Shown piece after piece: positions 1-7,616 of a DNA stretch of 61,568 bases; position 1 is the first letter of the stretch; every line of letters starts with the position of its first letter. The stretch comes from Pontibacter harenae (GTDB taxonomy: Bacteria; Bacteroidota; Bacteroidia; Cytophagales; Hymenobacteraceae). The position numbers and the translations under genes are program-made. The stretch is taken from assembly GCF_020907245.1 (NCBI RefSeq), contig NZ_JAJJWH010000024.1:1-61568 (forward strand), given 5' to 3'. The notes under the pieces are model-generated. The model searched no databases, had not been told where the DNA came from, and saw only the letters and a program-made list of their open reading frames with translations.

Positions 1-2
1 CA

Positions 3-74
3 GAGATGTTCAAGGTTAGTGAGAAAGGCACTCTCTTTCTCGAAAAAAATCGACAGGCACCTAATGGCTATTAA
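3..74 (+). CDS. possible C-terminal end of a truncated gene at the left edge
   Basis: An open frame enters from the window edge and stops with TAA at 72-74. The 23 visible residues, ending in KNRQAPNGY, are hydrophilic and include a V-S-E-K-G-T-L-F-L run. Ends of winged-helix proteins often look like that, but this is a weak impression. The upstream part lies outside the window, so neither family nor reality can be settled. A second frame is also open to about position 115. Confidence 0.25.
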   Translation, partial: EMFKVSEKGTLFLEKNRQAPNGY

Positions 75-127
75 GTTCTTTGTCGCCAACTATAACTTAT
101 CATTACTTTTATAGAAGTACCGATACT

Positions 128-1138
128 TTATATAGCCCAAAGCCTTTGGATAAAATCTGCAGTGTTACCAAAAGCAATTTTTTCTACTTGTATGGGTGTA
201 AGGTTTTTTCTTAGCTCGCTGAGTATATAGTTATAACTTATGCCTGCCTGCTCATGTTCTGTAAAATAAAATGGAAACCGCTCCTGGTCTGGATGGTCGG
301 CAACATAGAAGTAATCAGCGCCAAAGCAAACGGTGTTTTCCGCACCATTTTCTAAGCCATACCTTATATGCTGTAGCAGTGCCTCTGGCTCATGGTTGTT
401 TACAAAAGCTCTTAAAAAGTTCATGCCGATCAGCCCTTGTCGGCGAATGATTTCCTGCGTAAGTTCATCAGGTAGGTTACGGTTGTGCTGCCACACAGGC
501 CTAAAATTAGAATGACTGGCGAGAATAGGTATGTCCAGGCGTTGGCTATCGATGTGGTTGAGAATATCATGAGCCAATGCGTCGCTGGTATGAGACAAGT
601 CAACAGCGATACGGCGGCCATGCAGATAGTCGAGCAGCAGTTTACCATCTGTGGTTATGCCTAAATCAGACATATTGCCGCCTCCAAAGCGGTTAGGGGT
701 GTGGTGAGTAAGACTAATGTACAGGATACGTCCGCAGTCGGTGATAATATTCTCTAACTTCTTAAAACCCTCTTCTAGATCATCATCTTCTTCGCAAAAG
801 CCAGAGGCATTTTCTATAGCCGCCACCACACCAATAGTTGGCTCTTCGGCAGAACTCTGCAACACCTGCCCCAGGGAGGTAGCATCCGTTACGGGAACTA
901 AGCAGTTGTCGGCTGTGGCTAGCTCTTTAAACATCTTGCTTTGCAAGCGTGCATAATTAGAACTTCCCGCGCCTACTGCCGAATAAATGGCCATTACCTG
1001 TAGCCTCACATTGCCCTGTAAAAGCGAGGGTATGGCACAGCCAATCTCTTCTACTTTATCGGCTGCAGAGCCAGGTACATCTGTCAGATACACCAATAAG
1101 TCGCAGTGCAGGTCAATAATGGGTAGGGGAGCAGCCAT
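128..1138 (-). CDS. membrane dipeptidase family (peptidase M19)
   Basis: Metal-dependent dipeptidase of the renal dipeptidase (M19) family, which cleaves L-Xaa/D-Xaa dipeptides with a binuclear zinc centre. The expected ligands are in order: H11-x-D13 in DLHCD, the bridging E109 in AAIEN, H183 in LSHTSD, H209 in ASHSN, and D275 in FGADY. At 336 residues it has typical family length. There is no evident signal peptide, so the cytoplasm is likely. It is transcribed alone on the minus strand, 177 bp from the SpoU gene. The substrate is not predictable from sequence; peptidoglycan or D-amino-acid dipeptides are possible. Confidence 0.88.
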   Translation of the reverse strand: MAAPLPIIDLHCDLLVYLTDVPGSAADKVEEIGCAIPSLLQGNVRLQVMAIYSAVGAGSSNYARLQSKMFKELATADNCLVPVTDATSLGQVLQSSAEEPTIGVVAAIENASGFCEEDDDLEEGFKKLENIITDCGRILYISLTHHTPNRFGGGNMSDLGITTDGKLLLDYLHGRRIAVDLSHTSDALAHDILNHIDSQRLDIPILASHSNFRPVWQHNRNLPDELTQEIIRRQGLIGMNFLRAFVNNHEPEALLQHIRYGLENGAENTVCFGADYFYVADHPDQERFPFYFTEHEQAGISYNYILSELRKNLTPIQVEKIAFGNTADFIQRLWAI

Positions 1139-1315
1139 GTGTTTACTTTATTTTGTAGTTTTTGTTTTGTACTAGTTAAGCCCGTGCAGGGTTTAGTTGA
1201 TCGCAACTACAATAAAGGCTGGCGTTTAGGCGCCACAACATAGCTATAATTGAAGGCAGAAATATGATTCCATTCTCGGAAGGGTTAGGTTCAACTTAAG
1301 AGGGAAATTGCAGCC

Positions 1316-1846
1316 TTATAAACTGCTTTTACTCAGAAAGTCCCATACCACCACACCTGTGGCCACCGAGATGTTAAGGGAGTGCTTCGTGCCGAATTGC
1401 GGTATCTCCAGCACAAAATCAGAAATATTAATCACCTCCTGGTCTACACCGAATACCTCATTACCTAGCACAAGTGCATAATGCTGGCCTGAGGCAGGTA
1501 TAAACTCATGGAGTTTGAGACTGTTTTCCGCCTGCTCCACAGAACCGACTTTATAACCTTGCTCTTTTAGCCTCTTCACAAGTTCCAGCGTGTCGGCTGC
1601 ATGTTCCCACTCCACCGACTCAGTGGCTCCCAGGGCTGTTTTCTCAATGTCGCGATGCGGAGGTGTGCCTGTAATGCCGCAGAGGTAAATTTTTTCTACC
1701 ATAAAAGCATCAGAGGTTCTGAACACCGAGCCCACATTGTTCAGGCTGCGCACATTGTCTAGCACCAAGACTAACGGTATTTTTTTCTTATTTTTGAAGC
1801 TTTCAACCGAATCGCGGTTGAGATCGTCCATCGAAAGTTTACGCAT
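1316..1846 (-). CDS. SpoU/TrmH family RNA 2'-O-methyltransferase
   Basis: SPOUT-fold methyltransferase that transfers a methyl group from S-adenosylmethionine to a ribose 2'-OH of tRNA or rRNA. All three SpoU motifs are present: LNNVGSVFRTSDAF near residues 35-48 (catalytic Arg and Asn), LVLGNEVFGVD near 128-138, and SLNISVATGVVVWDF near the C-terminus, which forms the knotted SAM site. At 176 residues it lacks an N-terminal substrate-binding extension, so it resembles the short TrmH/TrmL-like class. The specific modified nucleotide cannot be assigned. Single gene on the minus strand, divergent from mutS. Confidence 0.88.
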   Translation of the reverse strand: MRKLSMDDLNRDSVESFKNKKKIPLVLVLDNVRSLNNVGSVFRTSDAFMVEKIYLCGITGTPPHRDIEKTALGATESVEWEHAADTLELVKRLKEQGYKVGSVEQAENSLKLHEFIPASGQHYALVLGNEVFGVDQEVINISDFVLEIPQFGTKHSLNISVATGVVVWDFLSKSSL

Positions 1847-2004
1847 GCTATTGATTAAGATTTAAAACACAGAACACAAGACTTTAAATCAGAAGAAGCA
1901 AGCTGTGCTACTACAAAGGTCAGGCAGAAGCGGCAGAAATCAAATTATTGTGGCTTACTGATTGTTCATTGTTAAATGGCTGTTTAACTAAATTGCTATT
2001 TTTC

Positions 2005-2033
2005 GCTGTTTCGGATTGCAAGTCCGAAACAGC
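2005..2033. repeat. REP-like intergenic palindrome upstream of mutS
   Basis: Perfect 11-bp inverted repeat, GCTGTTTCGGA at 2005-2015 and its complement at 2023-2033, with the 7-nt loop TTGCAAG. There is no T-tract on either side, so it is not a typical terminator. It lies in the 272-bp divergent gap between the SpoU gene and mutS. The compact palindrome with a short loop resembles REP elements spread by RAYT transposases, but no such transposase is in the window. Confidence 0.5.
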
Positions 2034-2118
2034 TGAAGGAAGTAAGACACAGTAGGTGGCGCAGGGGTGGGAAGCCATTCATAATTTATAATTCAGAATT
2101 CATAATTACGCACATAGT

Positions 2119-4752
2119 ATGAAAGGAGGAGACAAGGCTACAGTAACCCCGCTGATGAAGCAGTACAACGCCATCAAGGTGAAGCATCCGGGGGCGCTGC
2201 TGCTTTTCAGGGTAGGCGATTTTTACGAAACCTTTGGCGAAGACGCCATCAAGGCAAGTAAGATATTAGATATTGTACTCACCAAGCGTGGCAACGGCTC
2301 TGCCTCCGAAACGGCGCTGGCTGGTTTTCCGCACCACTCCCTCGACACCTATTTGCCAAAGCTGGTAAGGGCAGGGGAGCGGGTGGCCATTTGCGACCAG
2401 TTGGAAGACCCGAAAACCGTGAAAGGCATTGTGAAGCGGGGGGTAACGGAACTGGTAACGCCAGGTGTTTCCTTCAACGACCAGGTGCTGGAGCGGCGCA
2501 GCAACAATTACCTGGCAGCCGTACATTTTGGCAAAACCGAGACAGGTATTTCCTTCCTGGATATTTCTACAGGGGAGTTTATCACAGCGCAGGGTGATAA
2601 GAATTATATTGGCAAGTTGCTGCAAAGCTTGGCACCAGCAGAGGTGCTTTTCTGCAAACGTGAGAAAGAAACCTTTACTGAACGCTACGGTCCTGACTTC
2701 AGATATTATGCGCTGGAGGAGTGGGTGTTCAGCTATGATTTTGCTTATGAGTCGCTGACGCGACAATTCAGCACTACATCGCTGAAGGGCTTTGGTATAG
2801 AAGGCATGGCCGAAGGGATTATTTCGGCAGGTGCTATACTTCATTACCTTTCCGAAACACAGCATAACGAAATCAGCCATATCGCCACCATTTCCCGCCT
2901 GGAGGAGGATAAGTATGTATGGCTCGATCGGTTTACGGTGCGAAACCTGGAATTACGCTTTCCACAGCACCAGGAAGGCGTGCCGCTGATTCAGGTACTA
3001 GACCAAACGGTAACGCCTATGGGTGCCCGCCTGCTGAAGAAGTGGGTGGTGCTGCCGCTAAAGGACGTTGTTCAAATAAGGCGCCGACTTGATACGGTAG
3101 AGGCTTTAACGAAGCATACCGAATTGCTAGACGAATTGAACCAGCACCTGAAGCAAATCAACGACCTGGAGCGCCTGATCTCAAAGGTGGCGGTGCGCAG
3201 AGTAAACCCACGGGAACTGACGCAACTAGCCAAAGCCCTCGATGCAATTGTGCCGATTCAGCAGCAACTGGCCCTGAGCGATATTCCTGCCCTGCAGAAG
3301 CTGGCAGCTCAGCTGGCGCCTTGCGATGGACTGCGAGAGGAGATCAAGAACGTGCTGAAGCCAGAGGCGCCGCTGCTTACGAACCAGGGCAACATGATTA
3401 ACGATGGCGTAAACGAGGAACTGGATGAGCTACGTCAAATTGCTTTCTCGGGCAAAGACTACCTGGCAAAACTGCAGCAGCGGGAAGTGAAAAACACTGG
3501 CATCAGCTCCCTGAAAATTGCTTACAATAAAGTGTTCGGTTATTACCTGGAGGTAAGCAATGCGCACAAAGATAAGGTACCAGCCACCTGGGTACGGAAG
3601 CAGACACTCGTAAATGCCGAACGTTATATTACCGAAGAGCTCAAAACCTACGAGGAGAAAATTCTGAATGCAGAAGATCGTATCTACACTATTGAGTTAA
3701 GCTTATTTAACGAGCTGGTGCTGCATGCCCTGGATTATGTGGCGCAAGTGCAGCAGAATGCCAAAGTGATCGGTGTAATTGACTGCCTAAGTTCTTTTGC
3801 AAGTATAGCTTTGGCCAATAAGTATGTGAAGCCCGATGTAAGTGATACGCACGTGCTGGACATAAAGAAAGGTCGCCACCCTGTTATAGAGAAGCAGCTG
3901 CCGTTGGGCGAAAGTTATGTGCCAAACGATATCTACCTCGACAACGAAGAGCAGCAGGTCATCATCATCACTGGTCCGAATATGGCGGGTAAAAGTGCTT
4001 TGCTGCGCCAGACAGCCTTAATCGTGCTGATGGCCCAGATTGGTTCGTATGTGCCTGCCGAGGCTGCTAGTATTGGCATTATTGATAAGATTTTTACCCG
4101 TGTGGGAGCCTCGGATAATTTATCGAAAGGTGAATCTACCTTTATGGTGGAGATGACGGAGACAGCCAGTATCCTGAACAACCTCTCGGACCGCAGCCTG
4201 GTGCTGATGGACGAGATTGGCCGCGGTACCAGCACCTACGATGGTATTTCTATTGCCTGGGCTATTGTGGAGCACCTACACAACCACCCTAAGTATAAAG
4301 CCAAAACCCTTTTTGCGACGCACTACCACGAACTGAATCAACTGGCGGAGGAGCTGCCGCGCGTGAAGAACTATAACGTGTCGGTGCGTGAGGCAGGCGG
4401 CAAGATACTTTTTATGCGCAAACTGGTGGAAGGTGGTAGCGAACATAGCTTTGGTATACATGTGGCCCAGATGGCGGGTATGCCGAACAACGTGGTGCTG
4501 CGTGCAGATGAAATTATGCACCACCTAGAGAAGGAGAAGGTTTCGGAGCAGGCACCGCAGCAAAAAATGAAGTCGGCTCCTAAAAGCAACTACCAACTCA
4601 GTATGTTCGAACTGAACGATCCACAGCTACAGCGGGTAAAAGAATTAGTAGAGCAACTGGATATAAATACCATTACGCCTGTAGAAGCGCTGCTGAAGCT
4701 AAATGAGTTGAAATTGCTGCTAAAGGACAAACGAGGAGAGGCGGTAGGGTAA
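2119..4752 (+). CDS. mutS: DNA mismatch repair protein MutS
   Basis: Mismatch-recognition ATPase of the MutHLS-type repair pathway. The N-terminal domain has the mismatch-contacting Phe-x-Glu motif within GDFYETF (around residues 33-39). The connector, core and clamp domains follow. The C-terminal ABC-type ATPase has Walker A GPNMAGKS (about 619-626), the ST-motif DNLSKGESTF, and Walker B LVLMDEIGRG (about 694-703). A QLSMF stretch at about 826-830 fits a sliding-clamp binding motif. At 877 residues it is full length. The Walker A carries Ala where enteric MutS has a second Gly. The ATG is preceded by an AT-rich leader, and no Shine-Dalgarno is needed in this phylum. Confidence 0.97.
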   Translation: MKGGDKATVTPLMKQYNAIKVKHPGALLLFRVGDFYETFGEDAIKASKILDIVLTKRGNGSASETALAGFPHHSLDTYLPKLVRAGERVAICDQLEDPKTVKGIVKRGVTELVTPGVSFNDQVLERRSNNYLAAVHFGKTETGISFLDISTGEFITAQGDKNYIGKLLQSLAPAEVLFCKREKETFTERYGPDFRYYALEEWVFSYDFAYESLTRQFSTTSLKGFGIEGMAEGIISAGAILHYLSETQHNEISHIATISRLEEDKYVWLDRFTVRNLELRFPQHQEGVPLIQVLDQTVTPMGARLLKKWVVLPLKDVVQIRRRLDTVEALTKHTELLDELNQHLKQINDLERLISKVAVRRVNPRELTQLAKALDAIVPIQQQLALSDIPALQKLAAQLAPCDGLREEIKNVLKPEAPLLTNQGNMINDGVNEELDELRQIAFSGKDYLAKLQQREVKNTGISSLKIAYNKVFGYYLEVSNAHKDKVPATWVRKQTLVNAERYITEELKTYEEKILNAEDRIYTIELSLFNELVLHALDYVAQVQQNAKVIGVIDCLSSFASIALANKYVKPDVSDTHVLDIKKGRHPVIEKQLPLGESYVPNDIYLDNEEQQVIIITGPNMAGKSALLRQTALIVLMAQIGSYVPAEAASIGIIDKIFTRVGASDNLSKGESTFMVEMTETASILNNLSDRSLVLMDEIGRGTSTYDGISIAWAIVEHLHNHPKYKAKTLFATHYHELNQLAEELPRVKNYNVSVREAGGKILFMRKLVEGGSEHSFGIHVAQMAGMPNNVVLRADEIMHHLEKEKVSEQAPQQKMKSAPKSNYQLSMFELNDPQLQRVKELVEQLDINTITPVEALLKLNELKLLLKDKRGEAVG

Positions 4753-4907
4753 AATCTTAGGAAAATTTGATGTGAATTCTTGTCTCTGTTCATTGGTTCA
4801 AGATCTTTTTTGAAAGGAGAAGTGGAGGTAGATATCTTTTATGAAAAATTTTCTCCTTGAAAATCAGGAGCAAACAATAAAATGATAGATTTTTTTTGCG
4901 GGTGCTA

Positions 4908-4937
4908 TTGACATCTAACATTTTGTCTATATCTTTG
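4908..4937 (+). promoter_or_regulatory. promoter of the tRNA-Gly gene (Bacteroidota -33/-7 type)
   Basis: TTG at 4908-4910 and TATCTTTG at 4930-4937, separated by 19 nt. This matches the Bacteroidota housekeeping promoter form (TTTG/TTG, 19-21 nt, TANNTTTG), and it sits 41 bp before the mature tRNA-Gly 5' end. Confidence 0.75.
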
Positions 4938-4977
4938 CATCACTAAATCGCTAACGGGGTTTAGGAAATCAAAAAAA

Positions 4978-5050
4978 GCGGGAGTAGCTCAGTTGGTAGA
5001 GCGCGACCTTGCCAAGGTCGAGGCCGCGGGTTCGAATCCCGTCTCCCGCT
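4978..5050 (+). tRNA. tRNA-Gly (anticodon GCC)
   Basis: A 73-nt cloverleaf. The acceptor stem GCGGGAG pairs with CTCCCGC (5043-5049), with discriminator T at 5050. The anticodon stem CGACC/GGTCG encloses loop TTGCCAA with anticodon GCC. The T-arm is GCGGG-TTCGAAT-CCCGT. CCA is not encoded, so it must be added after transcription. A terminator follows immediately. Confidence 0.97.
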
Positions 5051-5060
5051 CTGCTTACAT

Positions 5061-5101
5061 AAAAAACAAAGACGTTGTCGAAAACAACGTCTTTGTTTTT
5101 T
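5061..5101 (+). terminator. intrinsic terminator after tRNA-Gly
   Basis: Perfect stem of about 17 bp, with arms at 5062-5078 and 5084-5100 (core CAAAGACGTTGT) and a 5-nt loop, ending in TTTTTT. The A-rich 5' arm and T-rich 3' arm make it potentially bidirectional. It isolates tRNA-Gly from tRNA-Leu. Confidence 0.85.
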
Positions 5102-5135
5102 GAAGAAACCACTTCGGGTAACGATCCGAATGGCT

Positions 5136-5219
5136 GCCGGGATGGTGGAACTGGTAGACACGCAAGACTTAAAATCTTGTGAGCGCAAGCTCGTGCGGGT
5201 TCGATTCCCGCTCCTGGTA
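5136..5219 (+). tRNA. tRNA-Leu (anticodon TAA)
   Basis: An 84-nt class II tRNA. The acceptor stem GCCGGGA pairs, with two G-T pairs, to TCCTGGT (5212-5218). The anticodon stem CAAGA/TCTTG encloses CTTAAAA with anticodon TAA, which reads UUA/UUG leucine codons. The long variable arm GAGCGCAAGCTC confirms class II. CCA is not encoded. Confidence 0.96.
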
Positions 5220-5250
5220 CATAAGTCTCCTTTACAGGGAGCAGATGATT

Positions 5251-5296
5251 AAACAGAAAGCCCGCTTAAACATTGTTTAAGCGGGCTTTCTGTTTT
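5251..5296 (+). terminator. intrinsic terminator after tRNA-Leu
   Basis: Perfect stem of about 20 bp, with arms at 5252-5271 and 5275-5294 (core CAGAAAGCCCGCTTAAAC), a 3-nt loop, and a trailing TTTT. It closes the tRNA pair. Confidence 0.85.
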
Positions 5297-5445
5297 CATA
5301 GTCCTTCACTAGTATACTCAGGGTTTTCGCCTACTATTTTCATAGCATTGCCAAAACCAGATCGCTGGACAGTCAGACAGGTTCATAAAAACCGAAAATG
5401 AAAGGGTAAAAGAGGCGCAGCAATAACTCTTCAGCAACACAGCCC

Positions 5446-5541
5446 TTACTTAAACAACGCAGCGCTTTCTGCTACGAGTTCATAGCCAAGGTACAGCAGC
5501 GAGCCTGCTAGCATGATGGAAATCATTATGTTTGGTGTCAT
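5446..5541 (-). CDS. candidate 31-residue membrane peptide
   Basis: A short frame reads MTPNIMISIMLAGSLLYL and continues to a C-terminal ALFK. One hydrophobic segment of about 16 residues is followed by an acidic-aromatic tail. The frame extends upstream to 5661 with a longer but less plausible hydrophilic start. No family was recognised, and the gene lies in a decayed region between the tRNA genes and rodA. It may be a real small membrane protein or simply chance. The rest of 5297-5708 shows nothing else. Confidence 0.22.
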   Translation of the reverse strand: MTPNIMISIMLAGSLLYLGYELVAESAALFK

Positions 5542-5708
5542 AGCTAATGAAATTAGGTGATAAAACAACCCTGAAGCCCTAGCTGGTTCAGGTAGTTTAT
5601 CAATAGACTTTTGCTGGTAATGTTTAAATAGTCGATGGTTATTAGTAGAAGTAGAATACAAACTTATGCAGATAGTTTAAAGGAGAGACAAAGAAAGCCC
5701 ATACTTGT

Positions 5709-5756
5709 TACAAAGCAGCCGCTTAAACTGTAAAAAGAGTAAGCGGCTGCTTTGTA
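5709..5756. terminator. 17-bp hairpin, possible terminator
   Basis: Perfect inverted repeat with arms at 5709-5725 and 5740-5756 (core CAAAGCAGCCGCTTA) and a 14-nt loop. There is no long T-run on either side. It lies just upstream of the broken frame at 5790-6260. It could be a terminator of a lost minus-strand gene or a structural repeat. Confidence 0.45.
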
Positions 5757-5789
5757 TGTTAACTTATCTGCTGCTGTTGTGCATTCTTT

Positions 5790-6260
5790 ATGAAATCTAT
5801 TACTACTTGCCCCTTTGCTAAACTTATGCAAACAGAAGTTAAGAATGCCTTTGGAAGAACCTTCTATAAAATTAACTATCGGAAAGATCTGAATATAGTA
5901 GATGCCACCTGGCATGGTTCTGCGTCGAAGTAGGATCTGCAGAAAGCATTTTCTGTAAGGCTGGAGATGCACGAGTTCGTGCACTGTCCCTTTAGATTGA
6001 ATGAAAACACTGACTTTTCTGGCCCTTGGGCAGATGCGGTTTCTTGGCTAGAGGAAGTATGATTGCCGCGCGTTTATAAAGCAGGAGTGAGATTCCTGGC
6101 GCATGTTGCCCGACCAAGCTCCTTTGGTGAAGCTGCAGGAGAGGCAATGCTTATCGGAAACATAGGGAAAGCAATAGAAGTTTGTCTCTTCTACAACAGA
6201 GACGAAGCAATTGATTGGCTAAAATCAAAACAGAGCCACACCCAGGCACAGCTTAGCTAA
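5790..6260 (+). pseudogene. STAS/SpoIIAA-like small protein, interrupted by two in-frame stops
   Basis: A single frame from ATG 5790 to TAA 6258-6260 (156 codons before the final stop) is broken only by TAG at 5931-5933 and TGA at 6060-6062; no frameshift is needed. The conceptual product has the layout of a small Cytophagales family I recall as STAS/SpoIIAA-like. An N-terminal strand FYKINYRKDLNIVDATWHG is followed by a helix ending in W-L-E-E-V, then LPRVYKAGVRFLAHV, and a C-terminal EAIDWLKS. Family assignment is by memory of the pattern. It is most simply a young pseudogene, because the residues after each stop still fit the family. Confidence 0.6.
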
Positions 6261-6275
6261 GCATAATCTCTTTAC

Positions 6276-7616
6276 TTACCTCGACAAGTCTCTTGCTCTG
6301 TTGGCATCTATTGCAAGCAATATAAACAGCAATATTGTAAATGACCATAACGAGGAGCCTCCGTAACTGAAGAATGGTAACGGAATACCCACCACAGGCG
6401 CCAAACCAATAGTCATGCCCACGTTTACCAGAAAGTGGAAGAAGATAATAGAGGCAACGCAGTAGCCATAAGTACGACCAAAGACAGATCGTTGCCGTTC
6501 GGCTACCGCTACAATACGAGTAAGGAGCAATAAGAAAAGCCCGATCAGGATAGTGCTGCCTACCCAACCATGCTCCTCACCTATAGTACAGAAAATAAAG
6601 TCGGTGCTTTGCTCGGGCACAAAGTCAAACTTTGTCTGTGTTCCTTCTAAAAATCCTTTGCCAATCAGGCCACCAGAGCCAATTGCAATTTTAGATTGAG
6701 TAACATTCCAACCATAACCCAACGGGTCTGCCTCAGGGTTAATAAGGGCCTTTATACGGTTTTGCTGGTGCGGCTGTAATACATCATTTACAAAGTAATC
6801 AACACTAAAGATCATCCCGACTATAATCAGCAGCAAAGCGACCATGGTTTTAAGGCGGCGCATGAGGCGGTAGTCTAGCCAAATGGCTGCTCCCATCAGG
6901 GCAGTTATACCTATAATTAGGTAGAGCTTAGGCACCAACAGCGTTAAAATAAAAATTGCCGCTGCCGACACACCTATAATCAGTATAAGCGGTGACATAC
7001 CCTCTCTGAAAAAAGGAAGTACAAAGGCTGCAAATACAAGCGCTGTACCTGTTTCGTTTTGAAGTATGATGATGGCAGGAGGCAGTAACGTAATTGCAGC
7101 CAAGATCATCTGGTCTTTGAGCCTTTGCTGGCGCAGGTTAACGTTGCTGAGGAACTTGGATACAGCAAGTGCTGTGGCAAACTTTGCCAATTCGGCAGGT
7201 TGTAAACGTATGCCGCCACCTAAATCGAGCCACGATCTAGAACCTGCAATAGGCTTGGCTACGGCTAGTGTAAAAAGCAGGAGCAATATAATGCCTCCAT
7301 AAATAGGATAAGCTAGGTGGTCGTAAACCTTATAATCAACTACCAGCAATACGATAATCAGTATGATAGCTGCCGACATCCAGGCTAACTGCTTGCCAGA
7401 GTTAATGTCCCAGCTAAAAATGTTGACAACGTTGTCTGGGCTGTACACTACAGCATAAATGTTCATCCAACCGAGGCAAACAAGCACAAAATAGATTAGT
7501 ATAGTAGGCCAGTCAAGCTTAGTAAAAAGGTTGTTTGACGAACGGTTACTGCTGCGAGTAGCTATTTTATACTTGGGTATAATCTGTTCTGCTGGCATGA
7601 CTCTATTTAATTTCAA
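6276..7616 (-). CDS. rodA: rod-shape SEDS glycosyltransferase RodA
   Basis: SEDS-family polytopic membrane protein that polymerises lipid II into glycan strands during cell elongation, working with the class B PBP encoded just upstream. Around ten membrane segments can be seen. Conserved SEDS stretches are present: WLDLGGGIRLQPAELAKF near residues 133-150, the long periplasmic loop with IGSGGLIGKGFLEGTQTKFDF, and FVPEQSTDFIFCTIGEE. The 446 residues include a hydrophilic N-terminal extension of about 30. The start overlaps the end of mrdA by 14 nt, which indicates translational coupling in the mre-mrd transcript. It is the last gene of the cluster. Confidence 0.95.
   Translation of the reverse strand: MKLNRVMPAEQIIPKYKIATRSSNRSSNNLFTKLDWPTILIYFVLVCLGWMNIYAVVYSPDNVVNIFSWDINSGKQLAWMSAAIILIIVLLVVDYKVYDHLAYPIYGGIILLLLFTLAVAKPIAGSRSWLDLGGGIRLQPAELAKFATALAVSKFLSNVNLRQQRLKDQMILAAITLLPPAIIILQNETGTALVFAAFVLPFFREGMSPLILIIGVSAAAIFILTLLVPKLYLIIGITALMGAAIWLDYRLMRRLKTMVALLLIIVGMIFSVDYFVNDVLQPHQQNRIKALINPEADPLGYGWNVTQSKIAIGSGGLIGKGFLEGTQTKFDFVPEQSTDFIFCTIGEEHGWVGSTILIGLFLLLLTRIVAVAERQRSVFGRTYGYCVASIIFFHFLVNVGMTIGLAPVVGIPLPFFSYGGSSLWSFTILLFILLAIDANRARDLSR

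Noticed and set aside
2266..2880. A 204-codon minus-strand frame inside mutS
   Set aside because: Antisense to the mutS N-terminal and connector domains, cysteine-rich and without any motif; shadow of the real gene.
5664..5984. A 106-codon minus-strand frame
   Set aside because: It is opposite the broken STAS-like frame, whose conceptual product is more protein-like; treated as a shadow.
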